From Parasitella parasitica (Eukaryota > Mucoromycota > Mucoromycetes > Mucorales > Mucoraceae): a DNA stretch of 57,048 bases. Shown piece by piece: positions 23,002 to 32,737 of this stretch. The DNA is taken from positions 356,725 through 413,772 of the forward strand of contig MU619243.1 of assembly GCA_025201805.1 (NCBI GenBank), read 5' to 3'. The position numbers and the translations under genes are program-made. The notes under the pieces were generated by a model. That model saw only the letters and a list, made by a program, of their open reading frames with translations. It was not told the origin of the DNA and did no database searches. Position 1 is the stretch's first letter; each line of letters begins with the position of its first letter.

Positions 23002-23545
23002 CTATAGCAACAATGCTAGTTCACTACCACTTGCGAATGGTGACCAATCTTCCGTTTTGCGCAGATCCTCTTGTAAATGTAAAACCTGTTCATAAATGGC
23101 GCTTTTTGGAGGCCTATCCAGAATAAATGTGGCCTAATGCCGTAAAATAAACCTGCAAAACGCTGGTTTTTGTTATCCCTTTGACAACACCACCGTACTG
23201 TTTGGTTCGTGTTGCTGCTGTCGCTTCTTTCTTTTTGCTTCTCTCGCTGGTTTGCGTTTGTAAGAAGCGTTTTCATTACTTCTAATGGTGTTGTCATTGC
23301 TCTGGAAATACCTCCTGCGAGCGAACCCATTATTAAATCTATCCCAAGCGTTAGCCGCTATCCTGGTCGAATGACAGTGCTCTTTGCAAGCCTTTCGAAT
23401 GGCCTCAACCCGCACAAATGTAACACAATGTTCACCATGCCCTAGAAAGCAAATTGTAACAAGCAGAATAAGGGACATTACGTAAACTAGTTGCTCGGAA
23501 GGCACCAAACCCGTCGTACTTGGCAATCTAGGTAAAAATATAGAC
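23002..23545 (-). pseudogene. Decayed mitochondrial carrier (SLC25) gene, C-terminal part
   Basis: Translated pieces match the last third of a six-helix mitochondrial carrier but fall in different frames. In order: KYDGFGAFRATSLRNVPYSA (helix 4 region, about 23520), then GMVNIVLHL...RPFERLAK in another frame with an in-frame TAG near 23362. Next is LGIDLIMGSLAGGISRAM followed by TTPLEVMKTLL (helix 5 signature PxD/ExxK, about 23320). Then YGGVVKGITK shifts frame, GLFYGIRPHLFWIGLQ returns, and YEQVLHLQEDLRKTED sits one base out, at a five-A run on the coding strand at 23103-23107. No helices 1-3 are found upstream. One intron could explain one shift but not all. Convergent with DUG2, only 44 bp after its stop. 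Confidence 0.6.
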
Positions 23546-23572
23546 ATACATGCACTGCTGCAATTAGCTTTG

Positions 23573-23981
23573 ATGAACCCCTATGTGAGTCGCACACAAA
23601 TTTGCGGTTCTAACAGCCTGTCATGTTCTCTTGGACGTTAGCCTGATGAATCCCGGGATGGCTATTCACAAGCATTCCAATTGAAAACGTTTATTGTTTT
23701 TGCTGCATTTCCCACCAATTCTGGGCGAAGCCTTGGTATCGCCAAAGTTTATGCTTGCATACATAGGCCAGTCTCCAATGGACCCAATGGCAATTATGGG
23801 ATATCTCTTAACTAGCGGTGCTGTGTGTTTGGCTTTATTGAAGCATCGATTTGATACTACTGTACGGCTCCTTTTCGAGGTTTCGAAGGAGCCAACAGTG
23901 AAGGAATCGGATCCAAAAGATACAAAGTCGTTGTTAGTGAAGATAACAGGATATAAAGAGCTGCTGAGAAAAAGAATATAG
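23573..23981 (+). CDS. Hypothetical small membrane-type protein, possibly frameshifted
   Basis: Not recognised. A model starting at 23573 (MNPY) with an intron GTGAGT...CGTTAG (about 23585-23640) continues PDESRDGYSQAFQLKTFIVF, but that frame stops at 23813. A second frame from 23694 reads on to 23981. It contains a hydrophobic stretch MAIMGYLLTSGAVCLALL and a lysine-rich end. No GT-AG intron of normal size joins the two frames, so either there is a one-base error or decay, or only the 95-codon frame is real. It diverges from the carrier pseudogene. Confidence 0.3.
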
Positions 23982-24143
23982 GAGGCTGTACTAGTGAAAC
24001 CTTTTAAACAAATCAACCAGTTTACGCATATACTATGAGTGATTATTTTATTTTTTTGGGCTATTCACATCAATATGTTTTTAGAGTAAAAAAAAAATAC
24101 AACCTTTATTATTATGTTAAACATTAAAATAAAACTACATAAC

Positions 24144-24315
24144 TATGCACTTCTTGGTTCTTATGGTACTACATGTACCACAATACTAACACAATCAACC
24201 GCGAGAAGGTGAGTGCATATCTGATTGCAGCCCCCAGAACTCAAGACACCAGCTAGGAAAGGGTAATTACTTCCCACATTTACCGGCATGGAGGACCAAA
24301 CGCGCTATCTAACTA
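24144..24315 (-). repeat. Short dispersed retroposon-like repeat, copy B
   Basis: Minus-strand 24225-24144 aligns with copy A at 7794-7714, sharing GGTTGAT, TGTTAGTAT and GTGGTA followed by AGAACCAA at the same spacing. Beyond the 80-nt core the two copies diverge. It has no clean A tail, but an AATAAA-like run follows on the minus strand near 24110. Confidence 0.45.
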
Positions 24316-24726
24316 AGGTTAGGAGTGGAACAAGTTGAATTGTTCTTTTTAGTAAACCCTAACTAGTACTAGTGCTGCCCGCCTACTTAAGTGCATTTAC
24401 TAACATCAGCTCCAATCTGCGAGCCATATGCCTCCAGGGAAAAGCCTACCTTCATTTCCCTGTAGTTTTTTCCGGCTGGCAGACAGAACACGAGCGGTAG
24501 ATCTTCCCCTAAACCCTATAATGTTCGAAAAATGTGAGCATAAGGTTACTCGGATGGTAGGGCAGAGCCTTTCACCCGATGTTTGTGTTGGACAAACACT
24601 ACTCGCATTATTTCAAGGGTTAGCTTTACAAGGGAGCCGACTCCAAGTAACCAGGTTGGATCTGTACACATGCATAGCCGGTCCTTTAGTCACGTTCTTG
24701 TAGATGTTTTCAGGCGTGGTAAAGAA

Positions 24727-24765
24727 GAAAAAGAAAAAGAAAAAGAAAAAGAAAAAGAAAAAAGA
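24727..24765 (+). repeat. (AAAAAG)n microsatellite
   Basis: Six-base GAAAAA units repeat about six times in tandem; simple sequence. Confidence 0.8.
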
Positions 24766-25483
24766 GGAAATGGAAACTCATGGAATAACCACCCGTTTTT
24801 TCATGAAAACAAGTCTCTTTCCGCAGCCATCTTTGAATGTGCTATAGGTGTGGGTAAGGCGAGTAAAGAGCATTCATACTGCTGTCAGTTTGACTAGCGT
24901 TTTGATCTGTGTTATGCGACAGCAGCATTGACATCCACTATGGTTCCACATCTTTAATGCATTTGGTAGAGGAAGGTTGTTTCCTTTAGCTCCTATTGAA
25001 ATTTCAACTAAACAAGCGTAAATACACTTCTACTTTCTAAAGGTGACCTATATATATATTATCTTCAAATATATTTATCTGCACAAAATCATCGACATAT
25101 CAGCAATAATATTCTACACCAATTGGGTAATAATACTCTCCAGGTTTAATCCATGTCCTTGATAATCTTCTCATCATTTGATGAGCACAAAAAGTAGAAG
25201 CTTGTTGGTGGCAGCAATTGAATTAATTTGGGCAGTTGAAAGTGCAGAGAACTTTCCTGAGATATTTCAAACAATACGGTATTACGAAATTCCCATATAT
25301 GTCAGCTTATAAAATGGATGATAATAAATTGTGCATCGAACACCCTATTGTCACAATGTTTTGCAATAAGATGTATGCTTTATGCCTTTATATGCTTCAC
25401 AAAACCCTACCTTTGTGCACAGAGGCTTTTTTTTTTTCCCTTGAAGAAGCCCTGGAAACAATATAAAGTATTTTACTGTGCGA

Positions 25484-26619
25484 AGATCACACTTTATCAT
25501 TACTAATGAATGTGTTTTTCACAATTTTAGCAGAATTTGTACTCTTTTTAGCCAATTTAAATGCTCAGAACTACACCAAACTGTTTCTCAGAGTTTGTAC
25601 TTGCTATCTGACGCATTTCCACCAAAAATATAGCTGATGAAAAATTCATTGATTTTCAAGTAATTTTCATGAGGGACCATAAGAAAAAATGGAGAGAAAA
25701 TACAATATCTCAAATTTGACCTCAAAAATGCAAGTTTCTTCTATGATATATACTGAACGAAACCATTCCATTTAACAGCAATTTTGACAAACGACCACCA
25801 TTTTGGGCATTTATTGTGCAAACTATCAAGTTTAAGCCAAAAATCGCGTTTTCCGTTATTTGCAGATTACTCAATAATTTAGTAAAAATAAATGGTTGAA
25901 ATGCACACCAAAAGATGCAGAAATTAAAGTTCTAAAAATCTGCTTATAACAAAAATGTATGTTGTTTTAATGTTTTGTAGAGATATCAATCAAAAAGTGT
26001 CGAGTAAGTGCATAACCGGGGTTTGTCATCCAAAAATACGAACCCCATAGTTGGACATTAAATTGGGAAGAAAGAATTTTTTCGGAACTTTGGACGTATT
26101 TAACGCTTTTCGATTAATACCTTTACAAAACACTAAAGCAACATACATTTTTGTTATAAGCAGATCTGTAGAACTTTAATTTCTGCATCTTTTGGTGTGC
26201 ATTTCAACCATTTATTTTTACTAAATTATTGAGTAATCTGCAAATAACGGAAAACGCGATTTTTGGCTTAAACTTGATAGTTTGCACAATAAATGCCCAA
26301 AATGGTGGTCGTTTGTCAAAATTGCTGTTAAATGGAATGGTTTCGTTCAGTATATATCATAGAAGAAACTTGCATTTTTGAGGTCAAATTTGAGATATTG
26401 TATTTTCTCTCCATTTTTTCTTATGGTCCCTCATGAAAATTACTTGAAAATCAATGAATTTTTCATCAGCTATATTTTTGGTGGAAATGCGTCAGATAGC
26501 AAGTACAAACTCTGAGAAACAGTTTGGTGTAGTTCTGAGCATTTAAATTGGCTAAAAAGAGTACAAATTCTGCTAAAATTGTGAAAAACACATTCATTAG
26601 TAATGATAAAGTGTGATCT
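25484..26619. repeat. Near-perfect 1.14 kb inverted repeat (palindrome)
   Basis: Position p pairs with 52103 minus p. The outer end gatcacactttatcatta (25485 onward) is the exact complement of taatgataaagtgtgatc (to 26618). Arms run about 25484-26000 and 26103-26619 around a roughly 100-bp unique spacer. The 60-bp block 25841-25900 reads identically in both arms. The inner 40 bp of the arms differ by several single-base changes. No open frame of note is present and no clear target-site duplication flanks it. It could be a foldback or MITE-type transposon with very long terminal inverted repeats, or a hairpin-forming locus. Confidence 0.93.
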
Positions 26620-27068
26620 ATATTTATTGATAAACTTTATACAGCTGCGCCTTCATAGCAATAGTATCTGATATGTAAAGCAGTTTTTAGTGTGCAAGAT
26701 TCAATTATTTGGTGATGTCAAGTATTTGTTACTTTGCAAAAGAATATGGCATTGGAGTATTTGACGCAGTAATTCAATATTGTACATTTGAGAACTACAT
26801 TTGCAAATGCGTTGCAGTACCCTGCTTGAATATACCACAAGATAGAGCATTTTAAACATCAACATTTGTAATTCACAGAAGACGTTAGATACAAAGTAGA
26901 CATTGAAGGAAACAGTATTGAGTAATGTGGACAGGCGCTGAACCTGACTGCAGTAAAATAATACATATGTGCCTATATAGGACCAGTTTGCCTTTACAAT
27001 TTGTCTTTGACTCCATCAATCTTGATGGATTCAGGTACAATCATTTAGGGTAATCATAGACGTTGTTA

Positions 27069-27380
27069 TCAATGTCCTAGCTGAAATACAACACGCGTAG
27101 CCAGAGTTCCCTTGGTAGATTTTGCTGCTGTGGGCCTAATATTGATGTATGGTTCAACATTAAATATGTAGTTGCTCATCTTATAATCCATGTCTATGTG
27201 AGACCATTTTTTCGACGCTCTTTTCTTTAAATTGGGCTCAGGAAATTCAATGTTGAATCCGACAAAGAGGAGACCTCTATGTGAGCCATCACCCATGTCA
27301 GGTTCACCATTTAATTCCTTCTTGCCAAACCGGACCATACATTTGATGTTTTTGAGGATTGGAAAGGATCTCATAGCCAT
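27069..27380 (-). pseudogene. Unrecognised coding remnant
   Basis: A 103-codon frame starting MAMRSFPILKNIKCMVRFG with balanced composition (VGFNIEFPEPNLKKR). It resembles a fragment of a folded protein more than random AT-rich translation, but I cannot name a family and see no exon partners. It may be a remnant of a mobile element. Confidence 0.25.
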
Positions 27381-28496
27381 GAGATATCTCTTTGAACTTG
27401 TTACCAGTTTCAGGATTTTACCATAGAAATGTTAATGCATAGACAACAAAGCACACTTGCGGCTGAGACTTGTTAGGGTGATGCTTTGAAGCTAATTTCT
27501 GTAGCCGAGCACTTTAATGTCCCTACCATCTTGTCTACTTTTCATGAGGATAGTCCCAATGATGGCATCTTTCTTGAGCTCTAGAGCTTGCTCCCCCAAT
27601 CCTATTTACATTACCAGAGCTGGACAAATCAATGCTTGAAATGATCAAAAATTTGTCAAGGTGTGTCTACTCTCTTTTATTTTGCTGGTGCTCAAGCTGC
27701 AGCCGAAGCTTTCTCTTGAAACAGCATATAGAATCATTAGAATTTGCTATTTTCCATGAGTTAATTGCACCAGGAATACTCTATGGAAATAAAACACCTT
27801 GAGTGATTAAAAATACATACCTTTCAGTTTTTCATGCGTGCATTTTAATCATGATGATGAATTAAGTATTCAACTGACCTATGCATACATACACGACACT
27901 ACTAGATACACTGGTTAACGTATACTGGAATGGGAAAATTGACACTGCTAACCTTGGTTTTAATGCTTTCTGCACCACCTTTACTTGTTTGCCTTTATAT
28001 ACAAAGAGCATGTAATTCATCATTTACTTGCGTGGGTTTATTTGAGAAGCATCTTCATGCTGCATAAACAGAAATAAAATTATGTGTTACAAAAAGGAAG
28101 AAAAAGTGATTGCCCTTATAAATTTCAACCAGCGGTTCTCGTACCTGATATAACTATGGCAACGAAATTAGGCATCAAATGGTAAGAGTATGTGGTCAAG
28201 AATACATGATGGAAAATTAATATAGCTGTCCGTTGGTAGGTATAGTATATAGTTGCATGTGATTACCATGTTATTTGTTTGTGTATGCCTCTCCATTCCC
28301 CTTAAACTGACAGAAAGTACAATGCGCTTTGCTGTCTGTGCTACTTACGGATTGACAGCTGCTACTGATGGCTTTTACAAGCATGAATTGAATGCTCTTT
28401 CTCTCTTGTCCATTGAGTACTTCAACAATTAGATGCATTCGAAACAAGTATCACTGAAGAGGTACTCGATCTTTTTTTTTTTTTTTTTTTTTTTTT

Positions 28497-28506
28497 NNNN
28501 NNNNNN
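28497..28506. other. Assembly gap (10 N)
   Basis: Ten undetermined bases directly after a 26-nt T run. True length and content are unknown. Confidence 0.99.
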
Positions 28507-28595
28507 GATTAGGGTTACACTTATAAATGCGAAAACAAATCAGAGCACTTATTTCTCGTCAGGTGCATGTAAAATCCATGAAAAGTAAACAAAAG

Positions 28596-29105
28596 CTAAA
28601 GGGACATCCAATTTAGACATGAGGGCGAAAAAGTGCAGAGAGGACTGAATAGTTGCACAATCCGCAGCGTCATGGAGATCAAGGGCAGAGGCATGAAGGC
28701 AGCAATGTGCTTAAAAGCGGGACCCAGCTCTGATGATGTTTTGGGCAGCAGGAGACAGCCCGTTAAACAGTGCTTGAACAGATCGAAAATCTGGGCACGA
28801 TGCAACCGAGAAGTAGGCTTAAGGCGATAGCGGCTCTGAACGTTGATGGACGAGAAAGCAGCTAGCAATCAGCAGCGTTAGCACTGACAGAAGAAACGTC
28901 TGGAGGAATACTGTCTACGGAGAGAAGCAGCATGAACATCGTGGACAAAAGGAGACTCAGCATTCGAGCAAACTTTATATGGCCATTCTAATCCTAATCG
29001 AAATGCTGTATTGCCTCGCCCAAAAAAAAAAAAAACAAAAACTGAATCCGACACCGAAAATGAACAAAATTTGGCATTTGTTGTGGAGATTATCTGCTCC
29101 AACAT
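28596..29105 (-). pseudogene. Degenerate coding remnant, minus strand
   Basis: Two successive minus-strand frames, 29105-28878 (MLEQIISTTNAKFCSF...) and 28868-28596 (...DLFKHCLTGCLLLPKTSS, then ELGPAFKHIAAFMPLPL), lie 9 bp apart and are separated by a stop. Their composition is protein-like and they could be one decayed gene. The family is not recognised. Confidence 0.3.
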
Positions 29106-29731
29106 TTAAAAATGCGGCACAGGATTTGAAGCTACTTTGTTAAATGTGCTTGAAACCTACAAAGCGAAATATCTGATCCAGAGGGCATTGCAGTTTTAAT
29201 GGCTCTGCTCTGCTAAATATAAATTGCAATGGAAGACTCGGACTCTTTCCTTGAGCCACTTCCACCCAATATCAAGAAGAAAAGAAAGGAGGACTACAGT
29301 ACCATTTGGACAGATTCGTTCAGATGCCTAATAATTTAACTGTTTTTGATTTGGTCTGGACTTGTTACATTTCTCTATTATGCAATATACATATATAATA
29401 TATATACCAATGTTAGAAATTCAAGGTGTGAGCATTCTCTAGTAGAAAAAAGCGCTCGGATTTTGATTGTATTTTTGCCAGATGTTAGGGTATAATGCAA
29501 ACAAACTTAATCAGTCAGATTAAATCAATAATTGTGAAATCGACCTTTAACGAAAGCTACAAATGTAAACATTTTGTGTCACGTATACAGGAAGGCCTGG
29601 AATGAAGAAATGAGTCTCAGGTGTTACAAAACAAGAAAAAGATCTACACCCAGCGTTAATTTTCGTTTTTTAGTGCCTTTCTTCCTATATACATATATTT
29701 TTCTTTGATTATTTGCACTTGTAAAAAGCCT

Positions 29732-32405
29732 ATGGGAGCCTCATCCGATTCCAGCACGATAACAAAACTTGTAAAACTAGGCTGTTTGATAGGCTTCATC
29801 TTCGTTGGCTTAACTTCATTGCTTCGTTTTATATTTGGTAAGAAAATCAGTCTATTTTGCAAAAGTAGGCTTTGATTACTGATTTTTGGTCTGTAGTCCC
29901 TAAGGACCGAAGCCGGTGTTCAAGTTTATTAAATCATGGCTGGTGGGTTGATGATACATACAAAAATTGGCAGCCAGCGAGCTGTATGATGCACAACTAC
30001 AAACAGCCAGAGATATCAGAGTGTCTTGGCCATTCTCGTATAGTCTATGTTGGAGATTCAATTATACGACAGCAGTTTTTTGCAGCTCTAAACTTGATCA
30101 AGCCTGGCGTGGATACAACAGGAGAACCGCACGTTAATCGCAAATACGTATTTAATGACCAACATCTGACACTAGAGTTCTGGTGGGATCCATACTTGAA
30201 CGAAACAACAGACCTACTGCAAGGAGCTTTGCCTTCAATCCGACCTAGTTTGATGGTGGTAGGCTCAGGCGCATGGCAAATGCGTTATTTAGGAAACGAT
30301 TACTTTGAGGAATGGAGAAAGGGAATGGACACCATTTTTGATGCTGTGCAACAAACACAGGTGGCAGATGCAGTACTATTGAGTCCCGTCGAAATACCAC
30401 AGTATGAAAAATTAGGAGCCAACCGAACACTGACGATGACTATCGAAAAAATCACTAAAATGAACGACTATCTAATGGACAAGCAGGATCAATTGCAGAA
30501 GCCAAAAACACCTCTAGTTGTGCCCTTTGTCTGGAACGAACTCGGCACAATGGCATCAAATGTGACGGAAGACGGGCTCCATTATAACCCAATTATCACC
30601 ACAGTGCAAACGCAAATCGGTCTCAACTATCGATGTAATGATCAGCTCAGTAAAAAGTTCCCGATAAGCAATACCTGCTGCTTCAACTATCCAGCACCAA
30701 GGTGGTATCAATTAGCGTTTATGGCCTTCTTTTTGTTCTGGGTGCCTGCTGGGTTTTTGGTCAAGAATACAACATCAGGTACGAGTTTTTTTTTGATAGC
30801 GTATAGGCTTGTAACACTGGAATTTGGTTGTAATCGTGCCTGTCAAAAATAGATACTTCGGTACTGAGCAAGCTGTTTCCTTGCAAGAAGCTTTTGAACG
30901 CTTGCTTCGTGTTTGGATTATGTGTGATTTACATGTTTTATGGCGACAGAACACAATTGTTAGGTAAAATCCAGAAAAACTTCAATGCTACGGTATTTAT
31001 TGGGATGATGATGGCGACCGCCGTGCTGGGCCTGGCCAAATTGCAGCACAAAAAGGAAGGAGACCAGGGATTTCTGAATCGCCACCAAACCGATGAATGG
31101 AAAGGATGGATGCAGGTGATTATCTTGGTATACCACTTTTGCGGAGCGTCAGGAACGTCAGGCATTTATAATGCTGTGCGCATCTTGGTAGCTGCGTACC
31201 TATTTCAAACGGGCTATGGTCACTTTTTCTTCTTTTACAAAAAGGCTGATTTTGGCATGGGCCGAATTTTAAATGTCATGGTACGACTTAACTTTTTGAC
31301 ATTCGTATTACAATACTTGATGAACACCGATTATTTGAGCTACTACTTTACTCCACTGGTGTCATTTTGGTTTTTGGTGATCTGGGTGGTCATGTATGCT
31401 GGACATCAATGGAACAAGGTACCGGCATTCATGTTGACCAAGCTTGCTCTGTCCTGTGTTGCCACTACAGCATTCATCAAAGTCAACGGCATCTTGGAAT
31501 TCGTGTTTCAGATTTTGGAAATTGTGTTTAATGTGCATTGGAATGCTGGTGAATGGCGCTTTCGCTTAGCCCTGGATGCTTATATTGTCTATGTGGGCAT
31601 GCTCTGTGCTTATATATTTATCAAAATGACAGAACAAAAGGTAGTAGACCATCCACGCTTCCCTCTGCTTAAGAAGGGGTCTCTTGTATTCTCTGTGCTG
31701 GCCATGGTCTGGTATTTTTGGTACGAAATCACCCGTGAAAACAAGTTTGTTTACAATGACACGCATCCTTACATCTCCTGGGCTCCTATTATGGCATTCA
31801 TTTTCCTTCGCAATGCAAATGTTTATTTACGAAACACGCATTCTGAATTTTACGCTTTCATTGGCAAGATCTCGCTGGAAACCTTCATAGGCCAATTTCA
31901 CATGTGGCTAGCTGGCGATACCAAAGGCTTACTAGTGATTTTAGCACATCCAACTTGGGTAGCCGGTCTTGGATGGTGGGTCAATTTTATAATCTCGAGC
32001 TGTTTATTTATCTTTGTCTGTCACTACATGAGCCAGAGTACACACGCTATTTCTGTTTATATCTGTAAATTGGCTCAATCAAAATCAACAGATGGCTCAA
32101 CTACAGTAGCAGCACGATCTGCTGGAGGGAGGGAATACCAGGCTGTGCCTCTTTTACCAACATCAACACCAGAAGTTCAGACCTCATCTACAGGCATTGA
32201 TCCCGCTGTGCAGCCTACACATGCCAAACAGGAAGCGGCCATAATGCAACTGCAACAGGAGCAGGATTTGCAAGAGGGCGAAATATGGGACGCATCACTT
32301 GTCAACGAAAAGAAACCAAGTTTAATTACAAGGGTTTTAGACGATACCCGAGTTAAAGTGCTTCTATTTTTTATTGTAGTCGGATTACTGAATAATTTCT
32401 GTTGA
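29732..32405 (+). CDS. CAS1/CASD1-type glycan O-acetyltransferase (SGNH plus multi-pass acyltransferase)
   Basis: Golgi enzyme family that O-acetylates glycans (capsule polysaccharide in Cryptococcus Cas1, sialic acid in animal CASD1). Exons 29732-29837, 29897-30778 and 30853-32405 give 846 residues. The ATG at 29732 starts a signal-anchor (LVKLGCLIGFIFVGLTSLL). The lumenal catalytic domain has the SGNH nucleophile block YVGDSIIRQQFF, a middle GSGAWQMR, and a late DGLHYNPI with the Asp/His pair. About ten or more hydrophobic helices follow, with Cas1-type motifs such as VYHFCGASGTSGIYNAVRI, FFFYKKADFGMGRI, LYMF-type helices and KISLETFIGQFHMWL. A low-complexity hydrophilic segment near 32090-32300 precedes a final membrane helix. 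The acceptor substrate is unknown. Confidence 0.9.
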
Positions 32406-32737
32406 TTTAATACATATTAAAGTATGCCTATTTTATATAGCAAACTCCATAAATTCACCCCATGTTATAGCAATCTGAAAATTCGGTTCTATTTAGCACG
32501 GCGGAGGTTCCTTGGTGGCTATTTGCAGTTATGAATCGACTCGCTGAAGCAATCATGGGAATAGTATTGCTTGAAGAAAACACAGAGAGACTAGCAATAA
32601 ACATGTTGTTATTCATTGATGGGCCCCATTACTTTTCTGCACATCTCGGTAGTAATCACAACAAAATATGCCATCATCACAGCTTGTGTATCGTTGTATT
32701 TTTCTAATTTATTGAATAGAGCAACTTTATTGTAATG
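32406..32737. other. Convergent 3' intergenic region
   Basis: About 330 bp between stop codons of the CAS1-like and carboxylase genes, with AT-rich polyadenylation-like sequence and nothing else recognised. Confidence 0.4.

Larger units (their letters stand above)
24000..25483. other. Repeat-rich non-coding interval
   Basis: Contains the second copy of the short dispersed repeat (24144-24225, minus), an (AAAAAG)n microsatellite at about 24727-24765, and AT-rich DNA leading into the large palindrome. The open frames at 24428-24897 have no family features. Confidence 0.5.
26620..29731. other. Non-coding interval with degenerate coding remnants and an assembly gap
   Basis: No intact gene. Remnant frames on the minus strand lie at 27069-27380 and 28596-29105. 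A 26-nt T run followed by 10 N is at 28471-28506. The end of the interval leads into the CAS1-like gene promoter. Confidence 0.5.

Noticed and set aside
25484-26619. LTR retrotransposon or CRISPR array as explanation for the large repeat
   Set aside because: The two copies are inverted rather than direct, there is no reverse transcriptase or integrase between them and no regular short repeat-spacer pattern.
28507-28516. TTAGGG-type telomere motif next to the N gap
   Set aside because: Only one unit is present, and genes continue on both sides, so it is not a telomere.
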